A program made the translations under genes and the position numbers. Source: Calliopsis andreniformis (taxonomy: Eukaryota; Arthropoda; Insecta; Hymenoptera; Andrenidae). From it: a DNA stretch of 64,000 nt. The notes beneath the pieces are model-generated. The model was not told where the DNA came from and did no database searches. It saw only the letters and a program-made list of their open reading frames with translations. Numbering within the stretch: position 1 is the stretch's first letter; each line of letters begins with the position of its first letter. Shown here in pieces: positions 50,591 to 62,642 of this stretch. The stretch lies in the NCBI RefSeq assembly GCF_051401765.1, contig NW_027480423.1, positions 18,786,001 to 18,850,000 on the forward strand, given 5' to 3'.

Positions 50591-50884
50591 TGAAAGTTAT
50601 GGTCATTTCTACGATCCGGGCAAACTAGGCTTCACTCTAGTGCGTTATGCCACCAGATCGAATAGCTAGCGCCTGAGAAGTCACTGCCCGAAGCAAAAAA
50701 TACAATAAAAATACACAATCTTGCAATAGTATAACAGGAATTATTGCAACCAGTGTGAAAGTAATGGTCATTTCTACGTTCCGGGCAACCTAGGCCTGAC
50801 TCTAGGGCGTTGCTCCATCAAATCGAATAGCTAGGGCCTTAGAAGACAACGCCCGAAGCATAAAATACAATAAAAATACAACAG

Positions 50885-51590
50885 CTTTTCCATCGTATAA
50901 CAGGAATAATTGCAACCAGTATGAAAGTACTGGTCATTTCTACGTTCCGGGTAACCTAGGCTTCACGCTAGGGCGTTGCTCCACCAGATCGAATAGCTGG
51001 AGCCTAAGAAGTCAACGCCAGAAGCATAAACCACAAAATAAATGAAACAGTCTTTCCATCGTATAAAACGAATAATTGCAACCTGTGTGAAAGTTACGGT
51101 CATTTCTACGTTCCGTGCAACCTAGGCTTCACTCTAGGGCGTTGGTCCACCAGACCGAATAGTTTGGACCTAAGACGTCAACGCCAGGAGCATAATATAA
51201 AGTATATATACAACAGTTTTTCCATCGTATAGAGCGAATAAATGGAACCAGTGTAAAAGTAATGGTCATTTCTACGTCGCGGGCAACCTAGACTTCAGTC
51301 TAGGGCGTTGCTCTACCAGATCGAATAGTTAGGGACTTACAATTCAACGCCAGAAGCATAAAATACAATAAAAATTCAACAGTTTTTCCATCGTATAAAA
51401 AGAATATTTGCAACCGGTCTGAAAGTAATGGTCATTTCTACGCTTCGGGCAACATACGCTTCACTATTGGACGTTGCCCCACGAGATCGAATAGCTACGA
51501 CCTTAGAAGTCAACACCTGAAACATAAAATACAATAAAAATACAACAATTTCTCCATCGTATAGCATGAATAATTGCAACCAGTATGAAT
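50885..51590 (+). repeat. Diverged partial copy of the 7-unit HOR
   Basis: It starts with CTTTTCCATCGTATAACAGG and AACCAGTATG as the HOR copies do. It includes GTTGGTCCACCAGACCG (about 51,142), GTATAGAGCGAATAAATGG and the ACATACGCTTCACTATTGG unit. Several base changes and a missing unit set it apart from the 44.6-48.1 kb copies, so it is an outlying, older member. Confidence 0.78.
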
Positions 51591-52261
51591 GTTATGGACA
51601 CTCAAACATTCCGAGCAACCTGGGCTTCACTCTAGGGCGTTGCTCCATCATATCGAAAGGCTAGGGCCTTAGAAGTCAACGACAGATGCATAAAACACAA
51701 TAAAGAGGCGACAGTCTTTAGATCGTATAACAGGAATAACTGCTAACAGTGTGAAAGTATTGGTCATTTCTACGTTCCGGGTAACCTAGGTTTAACTCTA
51801 GGATGTTGCTCCACCAGCCCGAATAGTTAAGGCCTTAGAAGTCGACGCCCGAAGCATAAAATACAAAATAAATAGAACAGTTTTTCCTTCGTATAACAGG
51901 AATAATTGCAACCAGTGTGTAGGTAATGGTCATTGCTACGTTCCGGGCAACCTAGGCTTCCCTCTAGGGCGTTGTTCCACCAGATCGGATAGTTAGGGCC
52001 CATGAAGCCAACGCCAGAAGAATAAAATACAATATAAGTACAACAGTTTTTCAATCATATAAAATGAATAATTGCAAACATTGTGAAAGTACTGGTCATT
52101 TCTACGTTCCGGGTAACCTAGGTTTAACTCTAGGGCGTTGCTCCACCAGATCGAATAGCTAGGGACTTAGAAATCAACGCCAGAAGAATAAAATACGATA
52201 TAAGTACAACAGATTTACCATCGTATAAAATGAATAATTGCAAACATTGTGAAAGTAATCG
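51591..52261 (+). repeat. Mixed satellite units
   Basis: Four units without a clear partner in the window. Notable variants are ATAAAGAGGCGACAGTCTTTAG (near 51,702) and ACCAGCCCGAATAG (near 51,815). Only satellite sequence is seen. Confidence 0.75.
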
Positions 52262-54060
52262 GAATTTCTACGTTCCGTGCAACCTAGGCTTCACTCTGGG
52301 GCGTTGGTCCACCAGATCGAATTGTTTGGACCTAAGGAGTCAACACCAAGAAGCATATAATACTATAAAAATACAACAGTTTGTCCATCGTATAACAGGA
52401 ACAATTGCAACCAGTGTGAAAGTGATGGTCATTTCTACGTTTCGGGCAACCTAGGCATCACCCTAGGGCGTTGCTCCGCCAGATCGAATAGTTAGGGCCT
52501 GAGAATTCAGCGCCAGAAGCATAAAATGCAATATAAATACAACACCTTTTCCATCGTATAACAGGAATAGTTGCAACCAGAGTGAAAGGTATGGTCATTT
52601 CTACGTTCGCGGCAACCTAGGCTTCACTCTAGGGCGTTGCTCCGCCAGATCGAATAGTTAGGGCCTTAGAAGTCAACACCAGAAGCATAAAATACAGTAT
52701 AAATATAACAGTTTTCCATTGTATAAAACGAATAATTGCAACCAGTGTGAAAGTTATGTTAATTTCTACGTTCCGGGCAACCTAGGCTTCACTCTATGGC
52801 GTTGCTCCACCAGAACGAATAGTTAGGGCCTAAAAAGTCAACGCCAGAAGCACCAAATACAAAATAAATACAACAGTTTTTCCATCGTATAAAACGAATA
52901 ATTGCAACCAGTATGAAAGTTATGGTCATTTCTACGTTCCGGGCACCCTAGGCTTCAATCTATGGCGCTGCTCCACCAGATCGAATAGTTAGGGACTAAG
53001 AAGTCAACGCCAGAAGCACCAAATACAAAATAAATACAACAGTTTTTCCATCGTATAAAACGAATAATTGCAACCAGTGTGAAACTAATGGTCATTTCTA
53101 CGTTCCGTGCAACCTAGGCTTCACCCTAGGGCGTTGTCACACCAGATGGAATAGTTAGGGCCTTAAAAGTCAACGCCAGAAGCATGAACTACATAATAAA
53201 TACAACAGTCTTTCCATCGTATAAAACGAATAATTGCAACCTATGAGAAGATTATGGTCATGTCCACGTTCCGGGCAACCTAGGCTTCACTGTAGGGTGT
53301 TGCTCCAACCGATCGAATAGGTAGGGCCATGGAAGTCAGCGCCCAAGCATAAAATACAATAAATATACAAGAGTCTTTCCATCGTATAACCGGAATAATT
53401 GCAACCAGTGTGAAAGCGATGGTCATTTCTACGTTCCGGGCAGCCCAGGCTTCACTCTAGGATGTTGCTCCACAAACCCGAATAGTTAGGGCCTTAGAAG
53501 TCGACTCCCGAAGCATAAAATACAAAATAAATTGAACAGCTTTTCCATCGTATATAATGTATACTTGCAAACAGTGTGATCTTAATGGTCATTGCTACGT
53601 TCCGGGCAACCTAGGCTTCACTCTAGGGCGTTGCTCCACCAGATCGAAGAGTTAGGGCCTTAGAAGTCAACGCCAGAAGCATAAAATACAAAATAAATAG
53701 AACAGTTTTTCCATTGTATATAACGAATAATTGCTACCAGTATGAAAGCTATGGTCATTTCTATGTTCCGGTCAACCTAGGCTTCACGCTAGGGCGTTGC
53801 TCCACCAGGTCGAATAATTAGGGCCTAAGAAGTAAACGCCAGAAGTATAAAATACAATATAAATACAACAGCTTTTCCATCGTATATAATGCATATTTGC
53901 AAACAGTGTGATCGTAATGGTCATTGCTACGTTCCGGGCAACCCAGGCTTCACTCTAGGGCGTTGTTCCACCAGATCGAATAGTTAGGGCCTAAGAAGTC
54001 AACGCCAGAAGAACAAAATGCAATATAAGTACAACAGTTTTTTCATCGTATAAAACGAAT
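52262..54060 (+). repeat. About 20-unit block, copy 1
   Basis: It matches 55,413 onward. The offset is 3,151 bp at first and 3,316-3,317 bp from about 52,380 on. Shared rare variants include TTCACTCTGGGGCGTTGG, AAGAAGCATA(T/A)AATACTATAAAA, CAGTTTGTCCATCG, AACCTATGAGAAG, CAAACCCGAATAG and AGTCGACTCCCG. This copy has units near 53,540-53,700 and 53,840-54,000 that copy 2 lacks. Confidence 0.83.
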
Positions 54061-55412
54061 AATTGCAACCAGTATGAAAGTTATGGTCATTTCTACTTTC
54101 CGGGCAACCTAGGCTTCACTCTAGGGTGTTGCTCCACCAGAGCGAATAGTTCGGGCCTAAGAATTCAACGCCAGAAGCATAAAATGCAATACAAGTACAA
54201 CAGCTTTTCCATGGTATAAAACGAATAATTGCAATCAGTATGAAAGTTATCTCATTTCTACGTTTCGGACATCCTACACTTAACTCTGAGGCATTGCTCT
54301 ACCAGATCGAATACGTTGGGCCTTAGAAGTCAACGCCAGAAGCATAAAATACGATATAGATACAACAGTTTTTCCCTCGTATAAAACGAATATTTGCAAC
54401 CAGTGTGAAAGTAATGGCCATTTCTACGTTCCGGGCACCCTAGGCTTCGCCCTAGGGCGTTGCTCCACCAGGTCGAATAGCTAGGGACTTAGAGGTCAAC
54501 GCCAAGAGTATAAAATACAATAAAAATACAACGGTCTTTCCATCGTATAACAGGAATAATTGCAACCAGTGTGAAAGTAATGTGCATTTCTACGTTCCGG
54601 GCAGCCTAGGCTTCACTCTAGGGCGTTGCTCCACCACATCGAATAGCTACGACCTTAGAAGTCAACGCCCAAAGCATAAAATGCAATAAGAGTACAACAG
54701 TTTTTCCATCGTATAAAAAGAATAATTGCAACCAGTGTGAATGTAATGGTCATTTCTACGTTTCGGGCAACATACGCTTCACTCCTGGACGCTGCGCCCG
54801 AGATCGAATAGCTAGGATCTCAGAGGTCAATGCGAGAAGCATAAAATACAATAAAAGTACAGCAGTTTTTGCATCGTATAGCATGAATAATTGCAACAAG
54901 TGTGAAAGAAATGGTCATTTCTACGTTCCGGGCAACCTAGGCTTCACTCTAGGGCGTTGCTCCACAACATCGAATAGTTAGGGCCTTAGTAGTCGACGCC
55001 CGAAGCATAAAATACAATATAAATACAACAGTTTTTCCATCGTATAAAGCAAATAATTGCAACCAGTGTGAAAGTTATGGTCATTTCTACGATCCGGGCA
55101 AACTAGGCTGCACTCTAGTGCGTTGTGCCACCAGATCGAATAGTTAGGGCCTAAGAAGTCAACGCCGGAAGCATAAAGTACGATATAAGTACAACATCTT
55201 TTTCATCGTATAAAACGAATAATTGCAACCAGTTTGAAAGTAATGGACATTTCTACGTTCCGGGCAACCTATGCTTCGCCCTAGGGCGTTGTTCCACCAG
55301 ATCGAATAGCTAAGGACTCGGAGGTCAACGGCAGAAGCAAAAAATACAATAAAAATACAACAGTTCTTCCATCGTATACCAGGAATTATTGCAACCAGTG
55401 TGAAAGTAATGG
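54061..55412 (+). repeat. Mixed units between the two copies of the 20-unit block
   Basis: About eight units, one with a shortened GTTATCTCATTTC and the CTTAACTCTGAG variant (54,279-54,291), others with CTGCGCCCGAGATCG (about 54,792) or CATCTTTTTCATCG (about 55,196). No non-satellite sequence is seen. Confidence 0.78.
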
Positions 55413-57020
55413 GCATTTCTACGTTCCGTGCAACCTAGGCTTCACTCTGGGGCGTTGGTCCACCAGATCGAATTGTTTGGACCTAAGGAGTCAACGCCAA
55501 GAAGCATAAAATACTATAAAAATACAACAGTCCTTCCATCGTATAACAGGAATAATTGCAACCAGTGTGAATGTTATGGTCATTCCTACGTTCTGGGCAA
55601 CCTACGCTTCCCTCTAGGGTGTTGCTCCACCAGATCGAATAGCTAGGGCCTTAGAAGTCAACGCCAGAAGCATAAAGTACAATAAAAATGCAACAGTTTG
55701 TCCATCGTATAACAGGAACAATTGCAACCAGTGTGAAAGTGATGGTCATTTCTACGTTTCGGGCAACCTAGGCATCACTCTAGGGCGTTGCTCCGCCAGA
55801 TCGAATAGTTGGGGCCTGAGAATTCAGCGCCAGAAGTATAAAATGCAATATAAATACAACACCTTTTCCATCGTATAACAGGAATAGTTGCAACCAGTAG
55901 AAACTTATGGTCATTTCTACGTACCGGGCAACCTAGGCTTCACCCTAGGGCGTTGTCCCACCAGATGGAATAGTTAGGGCCTTAGAAGTCAACACCAGAA
56001 GCATAAAATACAGTATAAATATAACAGTTTTCCATTGTATAAAACGAATAATTGCAACCAGTGTGAAAGTTATGTTAATTTCTACGTTCCGGGCAACCTA
56101 GGCTCCACTCTATGGCGTTGCTCCACCAGAACGAATAGTTAGGGCCTAAAAAGTCAACGCCAGAAGCACCAAATACAAAATAAATACAACAGTTTTTCCA
56201 TCGTATAAAACGAATAATTGCAACCAGTATGAAAGTTATGGTCATTTCTACGTTCCGGGCACCCTAGGCTTCAATCTATGGCGCTGCTCCACCAGATCGA
56301 ATAGTTAGGGACTAAGAAGTCAACGCCAGAAGCACCAAATACAAAATAAATACAACAGTTTTTCCATCGTATAAAACGAATAATTGCAACCAGTGTGAAA
56401 CTAATGGTCATTTCTACGTTCCGGGCAACCTAGGCTTCACCCTAGGGCGTTGTCCCACCAGATGGAATAGTTAGGGCCTTAAAAGTCAACGCCAGAAGCA
56501 TGAACTACATAATAAATACAACAGTCTTTCCATCGTATAAAACGAATAATTGCAACCTATGAGAAGATTATGGTCATGTCCACGTTCCGGGCAACCTAGG
56601 CTTCACTGTAGGGTGTTGCTCCAACCGATCGAATAGGTAGGGCCATGGAAGTCAGCGCCCAAGCATAAAATACAATAAATATACAAGAGTCTTTCCATCG
56701 TATAACCGGAATAATTGCAACCAGTGTGAAAGCGATGGTCATTTCTACGTTCCGGGCAGCCCAGGCTTCACTCTAGGATGTTGCTCCACAAACCCGAATA
56801 GTTAGGGCCTTAGAAGTCGACTCCCGAAGCATAAAATACAAAATAAATTGAACAGCTTTTCCATCGTATATAACGAATAATTGCTACCAGTATGAAAGCT
56901 ATGGTCATTTCTATGTTCCGGTCAACCTAGGCTTCACGCTAGGGCGTTGCTCCACCAGGTCGAATAATTAGGGCCTAAGAAGTAAACGCCAGAAGAACAA
57001 AATGCAATATAAGTACAAGA
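55413..57020 (+). repeat. About 20-unit block, copy 2
   Basis: This is a second copy of 52,262-54,060. One unit is gained near 55,520-55,680, which explains the offset step from 3,151 to 3,317 bp. Units are lost after 56,857 and near 56,985. Several hundred bases around 56,000-56,850 are nearly identical to copy 1. It ends about 0.5 kb before the orientation switch. Confidence 0.82.
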
Positions 57021-57547
57021 GTTTTTCCATCGTATAAAATGAATAATTGCAAACATTGTGAAAGTACTGGTCATTTCTACGTTCCGGGTAACCTAGGTTT
57101 AACTGTAGGGCGTTGCTCCACCAGATCGAAAAGCTAGGGACTTAGAAATCAACGCCAGAAGAATAAAATACACTATAAATACAACAGTTTTTCCATCGTA
57201 TAAAACGAATAATTGCAACCAGTGTGAAAGTAACGGTCATTTCTACGTTCCGGGCGACCTAGGCGTCACACTAGTGCCTCATTCCACCACATCTAATAGC
57301 TACGGCCTTAGAAGTCAACGCCAGAAGCATAAAATACAATATAAATACAACAGCTTTTCCATCGTATAAAACGAGTAATTGCAACCAGTGTGAAAGATAT
57401 GCTCATTTCTACGTTCCGGGCAACCTAGGCTTCACTCTAGGGCGTTCCTCCACCAGATCGAACAGGTAGGGCCTTAGAAGTCAAAGCACGAAGCATAAAA
57501 TACAAAATTAAACAGAACAATCTTTCCATTGTATAAAACGAATAATT
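57021..57547 (+). repeat. Last forward units before the orientation switch
   Basis: Three units whose divergence rises toward the junction. Changes include AGTGCCTCATTCCACC (near 57,283), GTCAAAGCACGAAGC (near 57,480) and AAAATTAAACAGAACAATC (near 57,505). Edge units of satellite arrays often escape homogenisation, and this stretch behaves like such an edge. Confidence 0.78.
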
Positions 57548-57593
57548 ATAATAAATAATTATAAAAATAACGCTTCACATTCACACAGGTTGC
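57541..57593. other. Orientation-switch junction with A+T-rich spacer
   Basis: The last forward unit reads as far as GTATAAAACGAATAATT (57,531-57,547). The opposite orientation begins with AATTATTCCTGTTATAC (57,594-57,610), the same part of the unit reversed. Between them lie about 26 almost pure A+T bases carrying a 10-bp direct repeat AATAATTATA (57,541-57,550 and 57,554-57,563). A diverged reversed piece of unit follows, CTTCACATTCACACAGGTTGC (57,573-57,593). The two arms therefore meet tail to tail at nearly the same phase, forming a very long imperfect inverted repeat with a centre of about 46 bp. The final forward unit is also unusually diverged (for example AAAATTAAACAGAACAATC near 57,505). 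Confidence 0.9.
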
Positions 57594-57799
57594 AATTATT
57601 CCTGTTATACGAGGGCAAAACAGTTGTATCTTTATTGTATTCTATGCTTCGGGCATTGACTTCTTCGCCCTACCTATTCGATCTGGTGGAGCAATGCCCT
57701 GGAGTGAAGCCTAGGTTGCCCGGAACGAAGAAATGACCATCTATTTCACACTGGTTGCAATTATTCATTTCATACGGTGGAAAAACTGTTGTATTTATA

Positions 57800-58075
57800 T
57801 TTAATTTTATGCTTCAGGCGCTGACTTCTAAGGTCGTAGCTATTCGATGTGTTGGAGCAATGCCCTAGAGTGAAGTCCAGGTTGCCCGGAACGTAGAAAC
57901 GACCATTTCTTTCACATTGTTTGCAATTATTCATTTTATACGACGGAAAGCTGTTGTATTTATATAGTATTTTATGCTTCAGGCGTTTACTTCTAAGGCC
58001 GTAGCTATTCGATGTGGTGGAGCAACGCCCTAGAGTGAAGCCTAGGTTGCTGGGAACGTAGAAATGACCATTACT
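57800..58075 (-). repeat. Reverse-arm segment duplicated at 58,795-59,070
   Basis: About 275 bp matches at an offset of 995 bp (six units less 1 bp). Shared variants are GATGTGTTGGAGCAATGCC, GAAACGACCAT, TATATAGTATTTTATGC and GGTTGCTGGGAACG. It is the first sign of HOR structure to the right of the junction. Confidence 0.8.
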
Positions 58076-58794
58076 TTCACACTGGTTGCAATTATTCCTG
58101 TTACACGATGGAAAAGCTGTTGTATATATATTGTATTTTATTCTTCTGGCGTTGACTTCTTAGTCCCTAACTATTCGATCTGGTGGAGCAACGCCCTAGA
58201 GCGAAGCCAAGGTTGCTCGGAACATAGAAATGACCAGTACTATCGCACTGGTTGCAATTATTCCTGTTATACGATGGAAAAACTGTTGTATTTATATTGC
58301 ATTTTGTGCTTCTGGCGTTGACTTCTAAGGCCCTAACTATTCGATCTGGTGCAGCAGCGCCCTAGAGTGAAGCCAAGGTTGGACAGAACGTAGAAATGAC
58401 CATTACCCGCACACATGTTACAATTATTCCTGTTAGACGATGGAAAAACTATTGTATTTATAATGTTTTTTACGCTCCTGGTGTTGACTACTTAGGCCCT
58501 AACTATTCCATCTGGTTGAGCAGCGCTCTAGATTAAGGCCTAGGTAGCCGGGAACGTAGAAGTGACCATAACTTTCACACTGTTTGCAATTATTCATTTT
58601 ATACGATGGAAATACTGTTGTATTTATATTGTATTTTGTGCTTCTGGCGTTGACTTCTCAGGCCCTAACTATTCGATCTGGTGGAGCTACTCCCTAGAGC
58701 GAAGCCTAGGTTACCCGGAACGTAGAAATGACCATTACTTCCACACTTGTTGCAATTATTTGTTTTATACCATGGTAAAACTGTTGTATTTTTA

Positions 58795-59070
58795 TTGTAT
58801 TTTATGCTTCAAGCGCTGACTTCTAAGGCCGTAGCTATTCGATGTGTTGGAGCAATGCCCTAGAGTGAAGCCCAGGTTGCCCGGAACGTAGAAACGACCA
58901 TTACTTTCACACTGTTTGCAATTATTCATTTTATACGACGGAAAAGCTGTTGTATTTATATAGTATTTTATGCTTCAGGCGTTTACTTCCAAGGCCGTAG
59001 CTATTCGGTGTGGTGGAGCAACGCCCTAGAGTGAAGCCTAGGTTGCTGGGAACGTAGAAATGACCATTAC
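58795..59070 (-). repeat. Second copy of the 57,800-58,075 segment
   Basis: This is the partner of the preceding segment, with few differences (for example CAAGCGCTGAC against CAGGCGCTGAC). The units that follow differ, so the repeated tract is less than two units long. Confidence 0.78.
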
Positions 59071-59469
59071 CTCCACACTTGTTGCAATTATTTGTTTTAT
59101 ATGATGGAAAAGCTGTTGTATTTATATTGTATTTTAAGCTTCTGGCGTCGACTTCTTAGGCCCTAACTATTCGATCTGATGGAGCGACGCCCTGTAGTGA
59201 AGCCTAGGTTGCCCGGAACGTAGAAATGACCATTACCTTCACACTGGTTGCAATTATTCGTTTTATACGATGGAAGAGCTGTTGTATTTATATTGTATTT
59301 TATGCTTCTGGCGTTGACTTCTAAGTCCCTACCTATTCGATCTGGTGAAGCAACGCCGTAGAGTGAGGCCTAGGTTGCCCGGAACGTAAAAATGACCATC
59401 ACCTTCGCTCTGGTTGCAGTTACTCCTGTTATACGACGGAAAAACTGCTGTATTTTTATTGCATTTTAT

Positions 59470-59829
59470 GCTTCTGGCGTTGACTTCTAAGGCTGTAGCT
59501 ATTCGATGTGGTGGAGCAACGCCCTAGAGTGAATCCTATGTAGCCCGGAACGTAGAAATGACCATCATCTCCACAGTGTTTGCAATTATTCATTTTATAC
59601 GATGGAAAAGCTGTGGTATTTATATTGTATTTTGCGATTCTGGCGTTGACATCTAAAGCCGTGGTTATTCGATGTGGTGGAGCAACGCCCTAGAGTGAAG
59701 TCTAAGTTGCCGGGAACGTAGAAACGACCATTACTTACACACTGGTTGCAATTATTCCTGTTATACCATGGAAAAACTGTTGTATTTTCATTGTATTTTA
59801 TGCTTCTGGCGTTGACTTCTAAGGCCATA
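59470..59829 (-). repeat. Reverse-arm segment repeated at 62,955-63,314
   Basis: It matches at an offset of 3,485 bp (21 units less 1 bp). Shared variants are GGCTGTAGC, GAATCCTATGTAGCCC, ATCATCTCCACA, TTTTG(C/T)GATTCTGGC and GACATCTAA. Part of it also recurs near 61,410-61,640. Confidence 0.8.
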
Positions 59830-60650
59830 GCTATTAGATGTGGTGGAGGAACGCGCTAGAGTGACACCTAGGATGCACGGAACGTAGAAATGACCATTAC
59901 TTTCACACTGCTTGCAATTATTCCAGTTATACAATGGAAAAACTGTTGCATTTTTATTGTATTTTATGCATCTGGCGTTGAATTCTAAGACCCTAGCTAT
60001 TCGATCTGGTGGAGCAACGCCCTAGAGAGGAGCCTAGGTTGCCCGGAACGCAGCAATGACCATTACTTTCACTCTGTCTGCAATTATTCATTTTATACGA
60101 TGGAGAAGCTGTTGTATTTATATTGTATTTTATGCTTATGGCATTGACTTCTAAGGCCGTAGCTATTAGATGTGGTGGAGGAACGCGCTAGAGAGACGCC
60201 TAGGTTGCACGGAACGTAGAAATGACCATTGCCTTCACACTGGTTGGAATTATTCCTATTATACGATGGCAAAACTGTTGTATTTTTATTGTATTTTATG
60301 CTTCTGGCGTTGAATTCTAAGTCTCTAGCTATTCGATCTGGTGGAGCTACGCCCTAGAGTGAAGCCTAGGTTGCCCGGAATGTAGAAATGACCATTACTT
60401 TCACACTGTTTGCAATTATTCATTTTATACGATGGAAAAGCTGTTGTATTTATAATGTATTTTATGCTTTGGGCGTTGACTTCTAAGGCCCTAGCTATTT
60501 GATTTGGTGGAGCAACACCGTAGAGTGATGTCTTGGTTGCCCGAAACGTAGAAATGACCAGTACTTTGACACTGGTTGCAATTATTCCCGTTAAACAATG
60601 CAACAACTGTTGTATTTCTATTGTATTTTATGCTTCTGGCGTTGACTTCT
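59830..60650 (-). repeat. Reverse-arm HOR block, copy 1
   Basis: About five units match 61,822-62,642 at an offset of exactly 1,992 bp (12 x 166). Shared variants include GAGGAACGCGCTAGAG, GCATCTGGCGTTGAATTC, AGAGAGGAGCCTAGG, CGGAACGCAGCAATG, GGTTGGAATTATTCC and CAATGCAACAACTG. On the unit strand the same features read as reverse complements. Confidence 0.84.
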
Positions 60651-61821
60651 AAGGCCGTAGCTATTAGATGTGGTGGAGGAAAGCGCTACAGTGACGCCTA
60701 GGTTGCACGGTACGTAGAAATGACCATTACTTTCACACTGCTTGCAATTATTCCTGTTATACAATGGAAAAACTGTTGCATTTTTATTGTATTTTATGCA
60801 TCTGGCGTTGAAGTCTAAGTCCCTAGCTATTCGATCTGGTGGAGCAACGCCCTAGAGCGGAGCCTAGGTTGCCCGGAACGTACAAATGACCATCACTTTG
60901 ACACTGTTTGCAAATATTCATTCTATACGATGGAAAAGCTGTTGTATTTATATTGTATTTTATGCTTCTGGCGTTGAATTCTAAGGCCCTAGCTATTCGA
61001 TCTGGTGGAGCAACGCCCTAGAGTGAAGCCTAGGTTGCCCGGAACGTAGAAATGACCATTACTTTCACACTGTTTGCAACTATTCATTTTATACGATGGA
61101 AGAGCTGTTGTATTTATATTGTATTTTATGCTTCTGGCGTTGACTTCTAAGGCCGTAGCTATTAGATGTGGTGGAGCAACGCGCTAGAGTGACGCCTAGG
61201 TTGCACGGAACGTAGAAATGACCATTACTTTCACACTGCTTGCAATTATTCCTGTTAAACAATGGAAAAACTGTTGCATTTTTATTGTATTTTATGCATC
61301 TGGCGTTGAATTCTAAGTCCGTAGCTATTCGATCTGGTGGAGCAACGCCCTAGAGAGGAGCCTAGGTTGCCCGGAACGCAGCAATGACCATTACTTTCGC
61401 TCTGTCTGCAATTATTAATTTTATACGATGGAAAAGCTGTGGTATTTATATTGCATTTTGTGATTCTGGCGTTGACATCTAAGGCAGTGGTTATTCGATG
61501 TGGTGGAGCAACGCCCTAGAGTGAAGTCTAGGTTGCCGGGAACGTAGAAACGACCATTACTTTCACACTGGTTGCAATTATTCCTGTTATACCATGGAAA
61601 AACTGTTGTACTTTTATAGTTTTTTATGCTTCTGGCGTTGACTTCTAAGGCCGTAGCTATTAGATGTGGTGGAGCAACGCGCTAGAGTGACGCCTAGGTT
61701 GCACGGAACGTAGAAGTGACCATTACTTTCACTCTGTCTGCAATTATTCATTTTATACGATGGAGAAGCTGTTGTATTTATATTGTATTTTATGCTTATG
61801 GCGTTGACTTCTAAGGCCGTA

Positions 61822-62642
61822 GCTATTAGATGTGGTGGAGGAACGCGCTAGAGTTACGCCTAGGATGCACGGAACGTAGAAATGACCATTACTTTCACAC
61901 TGCTTGCAATTATTCCAGTTACACAATGGAAAAACTGTTGCATTTTTATTGTATTTTATGCATCTGGCGTTGAATTCTAAGACCCTAGCTATTCGATCTG
62001 GTGGAGCAACGCCCTAGAGAGGAGCCTAGGTTGCCCGGAACGCAGCAATGACCATTACTTTCACTCTGTCTGCAATTATTCATTTTATACGATGGAGAAG
62101 CTGTTGTATTTATATTGTATTTTATGCTTATGGCGTTGACTTCTAAGGCCGTAGCTATTAGATGTGGTGGAGGAACGCGCTAGAGAGACGCCTAGGTTGC
62201 ACGGAACGTAGAAATGACCATTACCTTCACACTGGTTGGAATTATTCCTATTATACGATGGCAAAACTGTTGTATTTTTATTGTATTTTATGCTTCTGGC
62301 GTTGAATTCTAAGTCCCTAGCTATTCGATCTGGTGGAGCTACGCCCTAGAGTGAAGCCTAGGTTGCCCGGAACGTAGAAATGACCATTACTTTCACACTG
62401 TTTGCAATTATTCATTTTATACGATGGAAAAGCTCTTGTATTTATATTGTATTTTATGCTTTGGGCGTTGATTTCTAAGGCCCTAGGTATTCGATTTGGT
62501 GGAGCAACGCCGTAGAGTGAAGTCTAGGTTGCCCGAAACGTAGAAATGACCAGTACTTTGACACTGGTTGCAATTATTCCTGTTATACAATGCAACAACT
62601 GTGGTATTTTTATTGTATTTTATGCTTCTGGCGTTGACTTCT
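61822..62642 (-). repeat. Reverse-arm HOR block, copy 2
   Basis: This copy pairs with 59,830-60,650 (12 units earlier), and its first three units pair again with 63,315-63,813 (offset 1,493 bp, nine units less 1 bp). The CCTAGAGAGG marker is at 60,021, 61,349, 62,013 and 63,506, giving steps of 8, 4 and 9 units. The HOR is therefore irregular in length. Confidence 0.84.

Larger units (their letters stand above)
1..57547 (+). repeat. Forward arm of 166-bp satellite array (about 347 units)
   Basis: Head-to-tail units recur every 166 bp (occasionally 163-169) with no unique sequence between them. The landmark TTCCGGGCAACCTAGG recurs about once per unit, followed at fixed distances by GGCGTTG, ATCGAATAG, AACGCC, GCATAAAA, TACAACAG, CCATCGTATAA and AATAATTGCAACCAG. 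Neighbouring units differ at many positions, while units some kilobases apart can be almost identical, which defines higher-order repeats. The array is already mid-unit at position 1, so it continues to the left. A unit near nucleosome length in a long homogenised array is typical of centromeric or pericentromeric satellites; that location is inferred. The family and species are not recognised. No gene, transposon or RNA gene interrupts the arm. Confidence 0.97.

Noticed and set aside
57541..57593. Transposon insertion at the strand switch
   Set aside because: The core is too short, has no terminal repeats or target-site duplication beyond the 10-bp local duplicate, and the remainder is recognisable reversed satellite.
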